Below the pieces are notes generated by a model. That model did no database searches and was not told where the DNA came from. It worked only from the letters and a program-made list of their open reading frames with translations. From NCBI RefSeq assembly GCF_002443255.2, contig NW_019211458.1:15557939-15621938 (forward strand): DNA of 64,000 nucleotides. Reading direction: 5' to 3'. Positions within the stretch are counted from its first letter, which is position 1, and every line of letters starts with the position of its first letter. The position numbers and the translations under genes were made by a program. Source of the stretch: Varroa destructor. Taxonomy: Eukaryota > Arthropoda > Arachnida > Mesostigmata > Varroidae. Below are positions 1 to 14,000 of this stretch, piece by piece.

Positions 1-1965
1 TTCTCCTGGGCTATTCGTGGATATTTTTATTTGGCACTAGAGTGTAGTATAACTGTGGTGTATAGATGAATGGCATGAAGCTTGATTGGGTGCGTGATTA
101 CGCAAAATATTAGATATTTTTTTAACTAAAATTATGTTTAAGGTACATTGGCTTGAGGTATATATATATATATATAATTTAGGCAAGCATAGTTTAAACT
201 TCTATTAGTATACTACGCTAATGGCACAAACACTTCGCTTTACCTACAGAACGTAACTAACTATGGTGAAGTACTCCAATACTGGCCAAAGTTGTCGACA
301 TGGCAAAACTTAGTTAGACATTATACATCTTTAGAAAAACAGTCACCATAACGTTTGCCACCGATACGGGTCCGTTGCGACCAGCCGCAAGGCGCTTTCT
401 TTCGCTCGCTAGGAGACTGTCCCCACGAGAGACCCCCGATGCGGGAACAACTCATGAAGGGAGAAGCCCTATTCGTGCTTTTCGTTTCTGAACGATTTTC
501 ACCTGTTGACCAAACTGGATGGGCAGAAGGAAACAGTAGGCTTCACGGCCAGCGCTCTTGGCCGCCGCAGCCGTATTGTCCTCTTCGCCCTGTTTAATTT
601 GTTGGCTCAGCAGTCGCTCGTTTAAATTAGAAACCTGTCCCATATGTACTGTAATGAAACAAGGCGGCAATTTTCTTTGTAGAAAATGCATAAGCCTTTC
701 CACTAACGTACAACCACAAGCAACTGGCGCCAATCACCTGCGAAAAATATCAAGTTGGTGAGATAGTAATGGATCAGTCGGTAAGGTCGTCATCTCGTCG
801 TGTTTATTACTCGACCACTTCCATTACATCAGAGCATCTGCTGCAGTGGCCTGGTGTGTAGCCTTCCTGTCTTGTGATGCTGATGCCTGAGCCCGCTAGG
901 TCCGTTGCGATCTTTCTACTTCGTATGCGGACGCCAGAGAAGAACGCCTCAGATTCACTCGGAGGCGCAGGCGAGATATTTATACGAAGCTAATTTTTTC
1001 CCTGTTGTTAAAAGTAGCGTCTTTTCCGTAAGTTGTGTGTTGGGTTTTTTTGTTGATGTTTGTTCTTTGTTTTCTCACTGTCGAAAAATCCACTTCGTAT
1101 ATAGATGTATATGTATATAACTGAAGCTTGCGACTTTAGCGGCCGCTGTATTTCATACGAGTCGATGAATGTGTCTAGTCATGCCTAGAAGCGCAACGTT
1201 CGCCATCAAGCGACCGACAGTGCTTTTTAATCGTGTTCTCGACGTCACTAGCTGCTATGGCTGACCAGGATAATGATAATCTATCGCCATAATGAGAGCC
1301 CGTTGCATACATACACATATACAGGGCTTAAACTGCACGCCTAGTGGCCAACGAGACGAAGAAGCCATAAGAGAACTTGCTGACGGCGCTTAGAGACCAC
1401 CGTTGTAACTTGTTTGTTGGGAGACGTGTACCCGATAAAACAGAATACCATGTGTGTGTGTGTTGCTACTGTTATTGCGCGGGTAGTAGGCTGCAGTTGT
1501 AATTTTCTCAGCGGCGTTCGGTCGGTGCCTTCTCGCGCGGAATTTCGTCCTTCCATTTCGACCGCCTCAGCGGCAGGTACTCAAGCCTTATGAGTTTGAT
1601 GATAGTTTACGAGCAGAAAACGTATATACGATATGTTAAACAATCTCAGAACTCGATTCGTCTGTTTTTCGTCCGAATCAACGATTGAAGTAGTGTAGAA
1701 TGATGTAGCGTATGCTCAACCGGTGCGATTCAACTACGAAAATTTTCGACCTTAAAAAGAGCCTTCACAAGAATATGGGTTTTATAGAAATGAGCCTATC
1801 TGTGGGCAACAACTAGAAGCGAATTTGTTTTTTTCGATAACAGCTATATAGGTTTTTATTTAATGTGATATGGGACTTCGTCGTTCAACTGTTTGTCTGT
1901 TTATTTCGCGTCGATCAGGTTTACCATTGGTGTAGTTACGGATCACTCATTGAGGCTCTACATAG
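1..1965. other. No confident gene
   Basis: A GC-richer patch at 355-735 has open frames on both strands. On the minus strand, an acceptor (TTTCATTACAG, near 652) and a donor (CAACAG/GTGAAA, near 504) could bound an exon of about 48 codons. That is too little to call a gene. Confidence 0.5.
159..176. repeat. (TA)n microsatellite
   Basis: Nine TA units in non-coding DNA. Confidence 0.95.
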
Positions 1966-2284
1966 ACCGGTGTCTATTCTAAGATCAGCAGGAGGGAATA
2001 TTTTGATTTTCAACCCACGTTTAATCGTGATGATACGTCAAACTTCATTCATCCATTAGTCGGGAATCTGAACAATGACGTAGCTACAGGTATTCATGAG
2101 AGCAGTGACTGCAGTGCATCACAAAAAAGTAAAAACGAGCAAGGTGCCATTTTAATAGAGCGGCGAGACGGACAATTCCTCAGCTTGACGGTCGCCTCCA
2201 TATTGTCGGACACTTGTTTAGATTTTAACGAGGAAGGGACCGTTGTTTCTCATTCTAGTTTGCGTCTAGCAAGCAATTCTACTG
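1966..2284 (+). CDS. Candidate exon of an unknown plus-strand gene
   Basis: A frame without its own ATG runs open for 123 codons from an AG acceptor at 1964-1965. Its translation is rich in Asp, Glu and Ser (for example NEQGAILIERRDGQFLSLTV), unlike the Lys/Asn/Ile-rich chance frames nearby. A donor at 2285 leaves phase 1, which matches the next candidate exon. No domain is recognised and the upstream part is missing. Confidence 0.3.
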
Positions 2285-2457
2285 GTACGACCATGCTGTT
2301 ACTGGGAAGCACCATATTCTGTCCAAAACACCGATAATGTCGCTACAAACGTGTGTGATTGCTAACGTAGGATAATACTCTGCTCCATCTTGCCAATTAT
2401 TTAAACGGCTATGTTTATTTTATTCATGAACAACGACATAATTATGATTCTGTTCAG

Positions 2458-2564
2458 GTTCTAAGAATCAACTTATTTCAAATTTCGCCACCGTTACATG
2501 GAAGTTTTTTGACGAAGCGCAAAAGGAAACAAAAGGGAAATGGGCAGACGCAGAGGCACGTTAG
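2458..2564 (+). CDS. Candidate last exon of the same unknown gene
   Basis: A strong acceptor (TGATTCTGTTCAG) opens a frame in the phase left by 1966-2284. It encodes 34 residues (such as TVTWKFFDEAQKETKGKW) and stops at TAG 2562-2564. An alternative frame stays open to a donor at about 2574, so the gene may continue toward 2709. Confidence 0.28.
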
Positions 2565-4119
2565 CGTCATGCTGGTAGGAAACAGTTCGATTAGCTAACT
2601 TCTTTGGTATTGTTTATCACCGTCACCTTATCACCGTCGTGATTTAGCCGTAACTAACCCGATTGCGGGTACTGACTACTACTATAGCATTGTTCTATGA
2701 TTCTTCAGATTGGCAGTTTTGAAAGTGTGTCGAAGCTCATATCCAAACGACGAATTGTCTAGCTTTGCTCGTTCAGGACACCATTTGAAACCAGCTATTA
2801 ATGGTAATCAATCCCTTTCACAGCAACTGAAGTTCCATCAAACACTGCTTTTTGATTCTGCAGCTACGAAATTGATTATACTGAGATTAGCATCGATGTT
2901 CGGAACCCTTGAGATAGATGATTTGTTGGGAAGAGCTTCCTGTTGTCTTCACGCCGGGTCAATTTGTTTTTGATTTCGCTCACTTTTCACCTTTTTCTTC
3001 CCGATCCCCCATCTAGTCCGTCTTCCCCATGAAAGAGTACGAGAGCCTATTTAGTCACAGTCACAAGTAGCGAAGTGACAAGCACGTTGCAGGTCACGGC
3101 AGACTGGAAAATAAGGAAGGCAATGGTTGCTTTAAAGTGGTACGGGTCTCGATGAGCTGGTGCAAACTAGTGAAGCACGCCAACGGTATAACTGCCTGTC
3201 CGGTCAAATAGTCTTCTCCCAGTGAAAAGCTATCTTGATGGCCGGTATTGTTGCGTTCACTGCGATGACGATCCGTAGAATTAAAGCTCTGTTTATGTTA
3301 TTGTTGTTGTTATCAGATGAGCATCTCCTTTTAGCTAGGCACAATTATCATCTGTTTCGTTACTCAACTCATAGACGTCGTAATTTATCGTAGTCCAGGG
3401 CTTTCGGACTCTAAAAATGCTGCCATATAGAATAGTGTTGCTATCACCAGTGCGACCTAATTATTATTAAACCTGGCTCAACTATGAACTGTCCACGGTG
3501 AATGTCAGGCTTTTATGTCTGTTAGCCATTTTACCAACGCAATGGGTGCGGTGCGGTGCGATGCGGTCCGTAGGGTGCAATAATGGAATGAGTTTATTGT
3601 GAAAATAGCAAAAGCAACAACATCGTCATAACTGACGCGATCAGAAATACGTCCCGTGCCTGCTAAATCGCTACCCGTCGCCGTCGCTGTTACGTCGCCT
3701 GACCTACCGTTGTCACAAACCTGATCGGAAACTGCTAGCAAGCGAAGGTAAAGGGCAGGTCAATGCACATAGTAATAATGTGACACTGACCCGAAGTCAG
3801 TTACCGCGAGATCTAACAATTCCTGCTATTCTTGATCTCGTTGAAAGGCCGATATAGCGCCAATATCATATACACATATACAGATGGCTGGCTGGGATGG
3901 TGAACTACTGTTTAATATGGTATACCTGGACGTAGGCTTTAACACCAGATTTTGACAGATAATGAAGCAATTCAATCAAATTGTATTGATTTTGACAGTG
4001 GCATAAAGACCAGCACTGCAATTACGATCAAGAGAAGCCACTACTTGCACGATGACTAACGGCAGCAGACGCACTAATTAAGTATCGAAATGGCCGTGTG
4101 CGGACCGGGTGCAATATCT

Positions 4120-4123
<4 letters not shown>

Positions 4124-4157
<34 letters not shown>
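4124..4157. repeat. (TA)n microsatellite
   Basis: About 17 TA units. Confidence 0.95.
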
Positions 4158-4159
<2 letters not shown>

Positions 4160-5285
4160 AATAATAACAAAATGCCAGCTAAATAAATCAGCGTGATACG
4201 TCGATCAAGTGCATTACGTGGGGCGCAACGTCTCAGTCGTTTCGGTGACGACGAGGCCAAATGAGATGGCCATCTCACGTGCGACCTTCGACCGATTCTT
4301 CTGTAGCCGCCGCCGCCGCTGCTGCTGCAGTAAGTAATCTGCAGAAAAACAAAGAAGTCGTTAAGTATGTGCTTCGCTTTTCGTCCATTTGTGGAAGCAC
4401 GTAATAAATAGTAATATATTATCAACACATATTAACTGAGCACGAGAAAAAAGCTGGCAGCATTACTTCCACTGCCCGCTTCACTCGTTCATTGCTCACA
4501 TTTTTTTTCAACATTCAAGATTAACCCGTTTTTGTTAATAGTAATCACGATTCGTTTGATTTGTAGCTCTGTCTCCAAACTTTGCTGTAGTGGTCGAGGC
4601 CGATTCTGGGCAAAATACCATTGCCTTGCTCCCGTTGGGGTTTTCCCCATTGATGACTTTCGTGCTTATCTCGCAGCACATATCGATTCGGTAACGTGGC
4701 TGATTTGAATCCGAAAACAGGTATGAGGTTATTATCATCCTTGTTATTATCAGTGCGTCGTGATATATTGTAGTAGTCCACCCAAATCATGATAAACATG
4801 TGGCGTCTCACAACATCGACATGAGGTATGTAATAATAGAATTACAAAGTACTCGCAAATGCTTCGTTAGAAAGCTGAGATCTTTTGACGCAGAAGATGT
4901 GCGTTCGCGACTTCGTTTCGCCACGATCAAAAGCGTTAGTTATACGGCATAAACATATCCATCAATGTTATTAGCAGAAGATCAAAAGCAAGCTGCCAAG
5001 TGTATGATACTAATTGTATGCAAAAAAAAAAAAACCACACACGAAGATGAAAGAGCTACTGAGATAGATAGGCTGTATTGATGCTATGATATCTTCTGCT
5101 ATCTAAGCAAACGCCATCAATCACAAGTCTCTACTATATGATTAGGTGTTTGAAAGATCACATGCTCCACCCTGTCACATCGCTGGCTGATCTGCATTTA
5201 CGATAACAGTAACAGAGTTTATTGTTATTATAATTATCATCTGGAAACATTACAGCCAGAGGACTGCACTCCACAATGGCTTGCG

Positions 5286-5304
5286 ATATATATATATATA
5301 TATA
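5286..5304. repeat. (TA)n microsatellite
   Basis: About nine TA units. Confidence 0.95.
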
Positions 5305-6595
5305 GATACATTGCTATATTAAATGAAGTTATTTATAATCATTTTTACCGGATAATGAGGTTAGATTCGTCAATGCGAATAATTACGAAAGTCTTAACAA
5401 CTGGCCATAAATCATGTATGTCCTTCAACTAAACGCACACAGGAATACTTTTCTAAGTTAAAATTTAAGGAAAAACACAGTTGCCGTCGACATGTTTAAG
5501 GGTAGAGAAGACAGTGGTAAATAAAGCAGCAGAACATTAATAATTGATTATGGCTGAAAAAAATAGCTATAGATAATAATTCTCTCCGGCGCAACTGCCA
5601 AGCTAGCTACTACAACCGCAGAATGCCACAACGCGCTTTAAGGGTGATACCTAATATATGCCGGAAATCAGTGTCTTCTTAGAGGATGCAACAGCCTAAT
5701 TCATACAGGGCTCTTTGAAATGCGGCAATGTTATCCACGATTGTGGAGATTGCCACGAAGTGAAGTACGTGACAGTGCGGAACCTACTTTTGGAAGTAAA
5801 AAAAGTGCATCGATGATGAAATTAGACAGAATCTAGGCCACGTGAGATAGGAGTTCAATTCCATCGGCCAGTCGAACGTAGCCTGCGGATAGCCGTGATC
5901 GTAGGTGCATGTCTTCACTGAGCGCCCTTTCGCTCATTCTTAGACAACAGGGAAGATCTTTTCACGAAACGAATAGCGTCCTAGCATAATAGGCCTAAGA
6001 AATCGGAGGAAAGTCTGCAGGGCAGAACGTTATGAATAGAGTGTGTATGGTAACGCCCGGCTACGTTTGCCGAAATGGCTACGCGAGCGTAAATATGCAA
6101 CTGACCTGACGCGGCTTTTAACCTGATCGCAAACAACTAAGATAACAGGTAAAGGCCTGATGCACAGAAACCGCTCTGTGGCGTGGTAACAAAGATCGGA
6201 TGCGGGATGGTTCTGCAGAAAAAACAGAGCTCGTTTCCGTTTCTATCGTAGAATCGTTGGAGAAAACTATCGTGAATTGGATATCAATTAAAATCCGTTG
6301 ATCATATTTTAGCACTACAGCACTAAAGCTTTCATTAAGGGTAGCAATTTTTGCCTTATACCGGGCTATTTGTATCATCGCATGAGCTCTTCGGACTTTT
6401 GTAGGATTCACGTTCTGATCTGGAGTATTTTAGCGAGGCAGCAATTCGTTGAATGCATCTTCGAGTGCCGCAGAGTCCTCACGGACAAATTACAGACATA
6501 CATTAGAATACATGGATTTAATGTATGCGATATGTAACTGGTTGCCGTCGTAAGCGTATTTACCAAGCTAGTACTCATTTGCACCAAATAAATAA

Positions 6596-9500
6596 TTAGC
6601 AAAATATGGGGCGACATAATTCTCCAGGTGGCTGTGGCAGAACTGCCATTACAATGTCCCTATAAAAGTCATCCAGAGAGTGGCCATCGAAGCGATTACT
6701 CAGGCGTAAGTACGGCATCGTGCTAACGTCGCCGGCACTTTCGACAACAGTGATGAAACAAAACGACATTGCGTCTACTGTACCTCCAATGGCTTCGCAG
6801 CCCACCGCTAAAGTTCCTGTCAAAATGAAAGATTGTGGTCGAATAGTCCCTATGCAGGAATGTCTATGTATCACTGTAGACAATTTAGGCGTCTGATGTG
6901 ACATGGGAAACAAGCGACTGCCCACGTGTGTTAGGACATTGTATATAAAAGCATATGCGCTTCTTTGCCGAATACGTGCTCGATATATATGAAATATATG
7001 AGAAGTGCCGATCGCATAGACGAGTAATGTAATAGGCACTTCGAACCCCGTGATCCGACTTCATGCTTTAGTGGCGAAAACTCCCATTTAGGAAAGTGTT
7101 CAAAATAGACATGCTTACTTTCTAACACGACCATAATGGCGTGTCAATTCTTATTAAAAACATGTCATATTCGTTTGAATACGCAAAGACGCTGATGGCG
7201 TTACTGATTAGCCTGACAGACTACAATACATTAATTACTCTACCATCTGCTCGAGCTGCTCTTTAGTATCAATTTTACTATTCCGACTATTAATTTTTGC
7301 GATACGACATCTTATATAGAAATGACAGTTTTTTAAAAGCAATTAAAAGTAAGTAGACTTAGTATATCATTGTAGGGATGTCGAGATCACTCCGCATTCA
7401 GCACCTAGTAGAAAGGTCCTCTAATTGTAGCGGCAGATAAAGCTGATTAAAGAATAATAATACCAATAGGTATACTTTCATGGCGCTAAATGAATATCAT
7501 TTGTTTGCGGAAGCGTGCCTTATCGACTAACAATAAATTAATAAAATTTCTTGTTAGCCCTGAACCAAGTCACGATTCCGAAAACTATTGGAATTGAGCA
7601 ACCAATTTACCTGAATGGCAATCAGGACAGAAGTTCGCAAATTGCCGAAAGAACCTGCACTTGCAGTTAAAAGTTCCGTTGTTGGGGTATTGACTGGCTT
7701 GCATGTCAACTCCAGCCTACCTTAACGATAGGCGTAGACGCAGCCGCTTACCGTACATCGAGTTCTACCGGATTGAATCCTTGAAGCAGCACTTGAAAAC
7801 TCGTTTTCGATATGCTGAGGCTTGGCTCACCTTGTTTGTCGAACGTCATCCCACTAGTGTTACGCACAAAACCATCCACCCCTGAAGACCTATTAATGAG
7901 TAGCATATTTACGAAGCGAAAAAGCAATGAAAGGAAAAAATGACTGAATTTTGACACACATATAAAAAAATGTCGAAATGCTTCAGAAAGACAACAAGTT
8001 AGGTGGAATTATTTACTGCCTGTGCATGGTCGCTCGGGTCATAGGCATGGAAACACCGATCATAAAGCTCAACGGCCGATCAACGGCCACAGGCAACGTA
8101 TTTAGCACGTTAAAAGTTAACAGTTATCTTTCCCTTCCTTAGAAGACCCTTCCAAACGAACCGTGTTGCCTGTTGTGCCATCGTTAGTTGTAGCACTCTC
8201 GGCACCTGAAAAGTCTGCTTACACTAAATCAACGATCATATGCGATTTGACAACGCCTTGTTACTTTTACAATGCTTCCCTTTCTGCCTGATCCGCTTGT
8301 CGTCTCTGGTGTCGGGGTACTGACCCATGTCGCCGCGTGCACCGCTACGACAGATCGGACTCGTACAGCGGGCCATCGTTGAATATCGCCACTTCGAAAA
8401 CCCACCTTGTCCAGCACACGAAGGGGGCCTGTGTTTTCTGCGGAACGGATTTGACAGCATTTTTAGGGATGCTGCCTTACCATCCATCTCCATGTTTTAG
8501 TCGATTTTGGTCGTCTGCTCGTTGCGTAAACAAACCTATATCTCCTGGCCATGTTCTAAGTGCCAGCAGCCTTACTTAATCGCACTAGTCGATGGTAACT
8601 TCAAAGTAATGCGAAGCGTTATTCTATCAGTTGCACCCGCACCGATCGCCGAAGAAGCCGAACTCGTAACAATGGCAAAAAAAAATGTTTTTTTTTTTAA
8701 CTGGAAAGCACGCCACAGCACCTACAAAACCAATACAACGTTGGCAATTTTCTAGAAAGCCTAAAACGAGAAGAACGTAATAGAGACATGGAAAATGATT
8801 GGTACGAGCATAATGATAGTTGGGGACTGCATTCGAACCAACATGGCCAATTCGAATAAAAATGAATCTATAATATAATCTATGGAATTAAGATTGTCCA
8901 GCAGTCATTTTTTTTGCATTTCGTAAGCCGATTTCCATTTGCCCTAAAGTCTTCCTGATGCATGTGCATCTTTCATCATGATTGATGCGGCATTTAGATA
9001 AGTTTTCGCACCGTTCGAAACACGATGCATAATCGCTGCAGCTTGGGATATCGAAATGATTCCATTAGACCAGCGAGATTCAGTCATGTCCACTGGCATC
9101 ACAGGTACAGACGACTGTTTAAGCACCATTAGGTCACTAGGGGCATCGGCGGGAAACCTTCTGAAATGACATGACAGTTGATAGATTTGAGAAATACAAC
9201 AGGTAAACGAGATGATTTTGGGTGCTTTGTTTCCGACTCATTTGCTGAAGCTTGTGAAGATGCTGCATCCGCGTTACACATACACATAAACATAGGCCCT
9301 TCGAGGAATTCGTCGAAACGAAGTAGAAGCATTAGTGGACATCTACGGTTCGAACGAACTGGCCTCTTATGCCAAACTACAACTATGAAGCACTCTCGTA
9401 ACCGGGGCATGTTTGCCGTTGGCACAATCAACAATCGATCCCCAGCAGCAGCGACGGCCATAATTTGTGACTTTCGTTGCGTCTCGAAAATGTTCCGAGA

Positions 9501-9632
9501 CGAACTATTTTGAGACCTATGGCATTTGACGAAATCGTCTTGTGAATCGTATACAACCCGCTGATGCTTTGACACGGAGGTCTCTGCATCGCCGGCCGTA
9601 GCATATCCATATCGTTGTAGGATATAGGACAT
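6596..9632 (-). CDS. Candidate three-exon gene, unknown function
   Basis: The pieces 9632-9517, 9160-9012 and 6816-6596 have matching phases and give a 161-residue product. Acceptors are good (TGTCATTTCAG and CATTTTGACAG); donors are ordinary. The last exon reads like protein, for example LSNRFDGHSLDDFYRDIVMA, and ends at TAA 6598-6596. The middle exon can instead run on to its own stop at 8944, and the first open frame can run unspliced to 9129, so the model is uncertain. No family, signal peptide or membrane helix is evident. Confidence 0.25.
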
Positions 9633-10969
9633 TTATTTTCAAACTGAACGTAGACGTTTTACATCAGCTGCATGCTTATTTCGTATTTTATTGAGATTCA
9701 ATTTGGACTCAAAGCTTAGAGTCACCGTTGTCTGAACAGTCAGCTTAGCGGGGACACTTAGTGATAGATGAATATTATTCCATGCTCCAGCATGTGGAAG
9801 CCAGCAAACTTGAGTTCTGTTCCTGCTTTAGGATGATTCCTGCCCGTATGTGGAGCACTGACGGAACGGTTGTTCTTCATTACTGCGAGATCGCCACTCT
9901 CTCATTTCATAACAAGAACGCTCAGAGAAGATAGTGTGTATGATTGTGTCGTAAATGCGTCTTTCACCGTTTCAGGCGGCGGATTCGGCCGCGCACACTA
10001 CAGCCGTCGCAGATTCCGCCGCCAATGCTGGGCAATCTTAGGCTATTTGTCGACGTTATCAAGCTGTTACCGCTGGAAATGTAAGGTCTTGTGTGTCCCT
10101 GTACTTCATTGGGTATGTATTAATTCCAGACCAGCCTTAGCACATACGAAAACCGCAAACTGCCCCTCTCTTTGTCGGTCGTAAGGCTCGATAGCCGGCC
10201 CTGCGCCGTGCTACCTGTGTGATGTCACCTAATCTAACCGTTATCACTGAGTAACTCAACATGCGAGAGGCTAATGCTGAAGGCGTACTGCAAGATCAGA
10301 GGCAGTATGGAAGGCACCTTTGACACTAGCACACCGACCCTAGACCTACAGTATACTCTATGTCAATATTTGTATGCAAAAGAAAATATAAATTGTAGGT
10401 ATACGTTTTTAAAAGGAAGCTCGACTCCAGTACTTGGTGTTGGTGGCGAATTCATCCCAACATGATCACGAAATTACGGAGAAGGTGACTACATTGGTAG
10501 CCCGTTACGTAACGAGGGCAACAGCAAGGATTCCAAAGCCCCCGACCTAAACAAAAGATGATGCGAAAGTGAATTCATAACGGTGAACAATGAAAGGCGC
10601 GGCCCAATCAGCACAGCCTAAAGAGTAGGCAGAACAACCATTGTCCACCGCCAAAAGATACGTTTTATAAGATCCCATTGAAAAAGCAACGAAGCGCTCC
10701 CGAGCATACTGGAAGATGGTTCCGTGCGAATAACAGCGCGGCCGCCAAAGAAATGTCTAAACATTGTAAACAAGGCTGTGAGGATATTTGCTGATCAAAC
10801 CTTGATCCTTAAGGGAGACTGACTCTTAACGGTTGTCCTCAGCGAAGATCTATCAGCGAAAAACGTTCGCAGCCGCAAGTAACGCCCACAGCCGGAAGAT
10901 TTGTGACTCTATTATTAGTTCGAGTTTTACATTCATCAGTCTCTTGGCTCCCAGCACGAAACCAACTGT

Positions 10970-11045
10970 GTCTATGCCCGGATTTGAACCCAGAGCACAA
11001 CGTAGCCTTAAAATTAGCTCACAAAGCTATTACTCAGTTAACCTG
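10970..11045 (-). repeat. Possible tRNA-derived SINE fragment
   Basis: On the minus strand, GGGTTCAAATCCGGGC (around 10981-10991) matches an RNA polymerase III B box. A weak A-box-like stretch with TAGCTTTGTGAGC lies about 35 bases before it. The T-arm stem pairs imperfectly, so it is a relic or SINE head rather than a working tRNA. Confidence 0.3.
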
Positions 11046-14000
11046 GAATTCGCGAGATATCCCAGATACCTAAGTATTTTACCAATTATAGGGGAACACG
11101 GGCTTGATACAGCTGTTAGACTGCTGACGATGCAGACCACGCCTGTAGCTTTTCATTGCAAATAAGCCGGCATCATCTCTTACAAAAGCAAAAAAAATGG
11201 CCTAAATAAAATAAGGCCTGACATTTCAAATGGATTCAAAGTCTATACACATCGTATCGCATCGTGGCTGACGTCTTTTAGCTGATATGCTGTTTTTTTT
11301 TGTCGAACATCCCAAAAGATTTCTTCTAGTGACCTCAGCTTACAACGGGTTCCTCCGCAAATATGGAGCCATAAGATAGCTGACATAGATTCTAGCTTTT
11401 ATAGAACTAAGGCCATTGCTGGAAGAATTTGAATCGTTACGTCTTCACACATTTTGACGGTTATGGATTTCATCATGTCATACCCGTCACTAGCGGCTTC
11501 ACAAGCGTCGGTCGGCGTTCCTTATGCGTGGCAACGTTGCGGGGTCGCACAAACAAGACACCTAGCAACAACTTACCTGCAAGTTCCACTTCTGAGCAGG
11601 TTCGCAATCTAAATCATTATTTGATAATTTCTGTTAATAATATCTTTTATAATATAATCGACAGATATTTAAGAATGATGCATGACAAAGTGTTGTGCCA
11701 CGAACCGAATAACGAGAGGAGCGTTAATTAACAATTCGATACGGACCATTGCAATATCGCCTACGATTGCATGTAGTCGACCATGAGAGTATCAATGATC
11801 GCAAAAAGAAACATGGTAATGAGGAAAACTAATAATAATCTGATAACGAGTTATCTAAAATGTTGCGATGGCCAGTAATTTATTCAAAGTCAAACAATTT
11901 CTGCTGAACTACGTTGTCCGCATGGTATATCTATCTATTTATTCCAGCCTGTGAAATGTCCATAGATCTTTTTCAGAATACATGACGATATCGTACGCTC
12001 CTTCCAAATGATCTATAACATCTTGATTATACGGCTGTGTTCAGAGTATAAATGTCATCTGGCCAGCTACGCTCTGTCCTGCACCTGTATCTGCAGGGTA
12101 ATTTTACTAGCTTCGTAAAACTTTGTGACGAGATGTTGTCTAGAACTGACTAAGTACGTAGCAGTATTTCCTGCTTGTTTTTTAATCTTACTTGAAAATG
12201 TTACGTTACATATGTCTGTTGTTGATACAGTTAATGCTGTTGTTAAATAAACTTATTAAACAGGTTTCCGCGGGTCGTCCCTGACCGTAGCTTATAATAT
12301 GCTCTTTTTTTGCTTGACAAAATCCCATTTAGCCTCGCCAGCTGAAAATGCACGAGGCCCTAAGCCATCAGTGGGAAGAAACTAAACGTTTAATTCTGCT
12401 TCACCGTAGCGTTTATCAGGACTTGAGCGATGTTTCCAACAACTAACAACCGCTCGACTGCAACGCTCCCGGCGCTGATGCGCCATCAGCGTCATCACTA
12501 CAGAGAACACTTACGCGGTCTAAGTGCTCGGTCGGCAAACAACAGCCTTTGCAAGCAGAACCAACCGACCCAGAGGAAAGCAAGTGGTAGAAAGCGAGCG
12601 GTGATTGGCAAGAAAAACTAAAAGCGGCAAGACAAAAAGAAATAAAAGCAAAACATTGAAATCACCAAAGTAACCTTATAGCAGAATGTGGTCGAAAACG
12701 TTTCGTCGTTACTATATGCCAGCGGCGGCTAACAGTGCTTCTTCGATCTTTGCTTTCTCAAGTGTCTGTCAATGTATAGCTCGTAATAGCTTTACGTTGT
12801 ATGCGTGCACAATTTCAGGACACACAAAGAGCCAAAACTAATGCGTCAATAATGGAACTAAGTAAACGAATAGAAGGGAGTACGTACGTGCGACCGAGGT
12901 TAACATAACGGTCGGTCATCCACCTGCGCCTGCATTCTGTCAAGGCATATTTATATATGACAATGTCCAGCTAGAGACAAAACGCGATTTTTTGCCGCGG
13001 TTAAGCCTGGTCACCAAGTGGGTTACTCTCGATAGACTATGTGTCGCAATTCGATTACGTACTACTTCGCGTATCCACAATGGCCGTCGCAATAAAATAT
13101 TGCCAACGGTAATTGTCACGCAGGCTTTTAAACGAAACTAACTAAAAAGATAGGCCGTGATTATTCCGGTATTTTATGGTATAGCTCACCAGAAGGATAA
13201 ACGACCTAGTGAAAATATTCAACCATGTGGTATTCTGACGACAGGACAAGCTCCGATAGTTCGCAGTTGTTTCGGGGGATATTTTTCATAAAGCATAACA
13301 TCTGTATGAGCCGACACTTTCGGGTGTATTTTTTGCTACTGTTGACCGAACCCGCGTTACGCACTAGGACAATCTCACTCCGTATTTTATAGTTTACAAA
13401 CATAATTCTTAAGGTCAACTGAATGATGATAATAAGGACACGTCAAACCTCTTGTCAGAGCGATAAGTCTGATCCCAGACGATTAGGATATTGTGTTATG
13501 TCCATCCATTTGACCTGACACTTTCAGAGATATTTCAGGAAGTTAGGGCAAATGCTCTTTTTGGACAGCCGTGCAGTGAGGTTCCAAATATTATTGCAAG
13601 CTTGTATATCTCAAGTGGCTGCGCTGTATTGAGAAGCAAAGAAAGAAAAAGAAGCCATGATGCGAAGGGCAACACGGTTACAGAACACGTATTTAAATGT
13701 AAAACATGTTAAGACTAGAAAGGGGTAGAGCGCTCGAATAAAGAATTAAGATGATTTCCCTTGATTTAATATAACATCTTGTAGCTACTGATCTTTATAG
13801 TCAGGCAAGCATTGAACAACAGCGTTGCCCTAATGAAATAGTGAAGACCCAAAGACCACACAGAAAAAAAACACTCGAATTTAATCAACGAAGTCCTCGG
13901 CTCACTCCAGTATCGAGTTATATATTATACATAGCGTACTATCTAGAAAAAAAAATCATACGAATATTGTATCATTCGCTGAACAATTTCCACCAACGTT

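Larger units (their letters stand above)
2565..6595. other. No confident gene
   Basis: Contains two (TA)n tracts. A short frame from ATG 4261 ends in seven to eight alanine codons directly before a perfect GTAAGT donor at about 4330, an isolated possible first exon. Confidence 0.5.

Noticed and set aside
8229..8579. Gene in the GC-rich patch at 8.2-8.6 kb
   Set aside because: Several frames on both strands are open at once, so none can be preferred.
9129..9632. A single 167-codon minus-strand gene
   Set aside because: The frame is the longest in the window, but the opposite strand is also open here, and the 3' part is better explained as an intron before the acceptor at 9161-9162. Only its start is kept, at low confidence.
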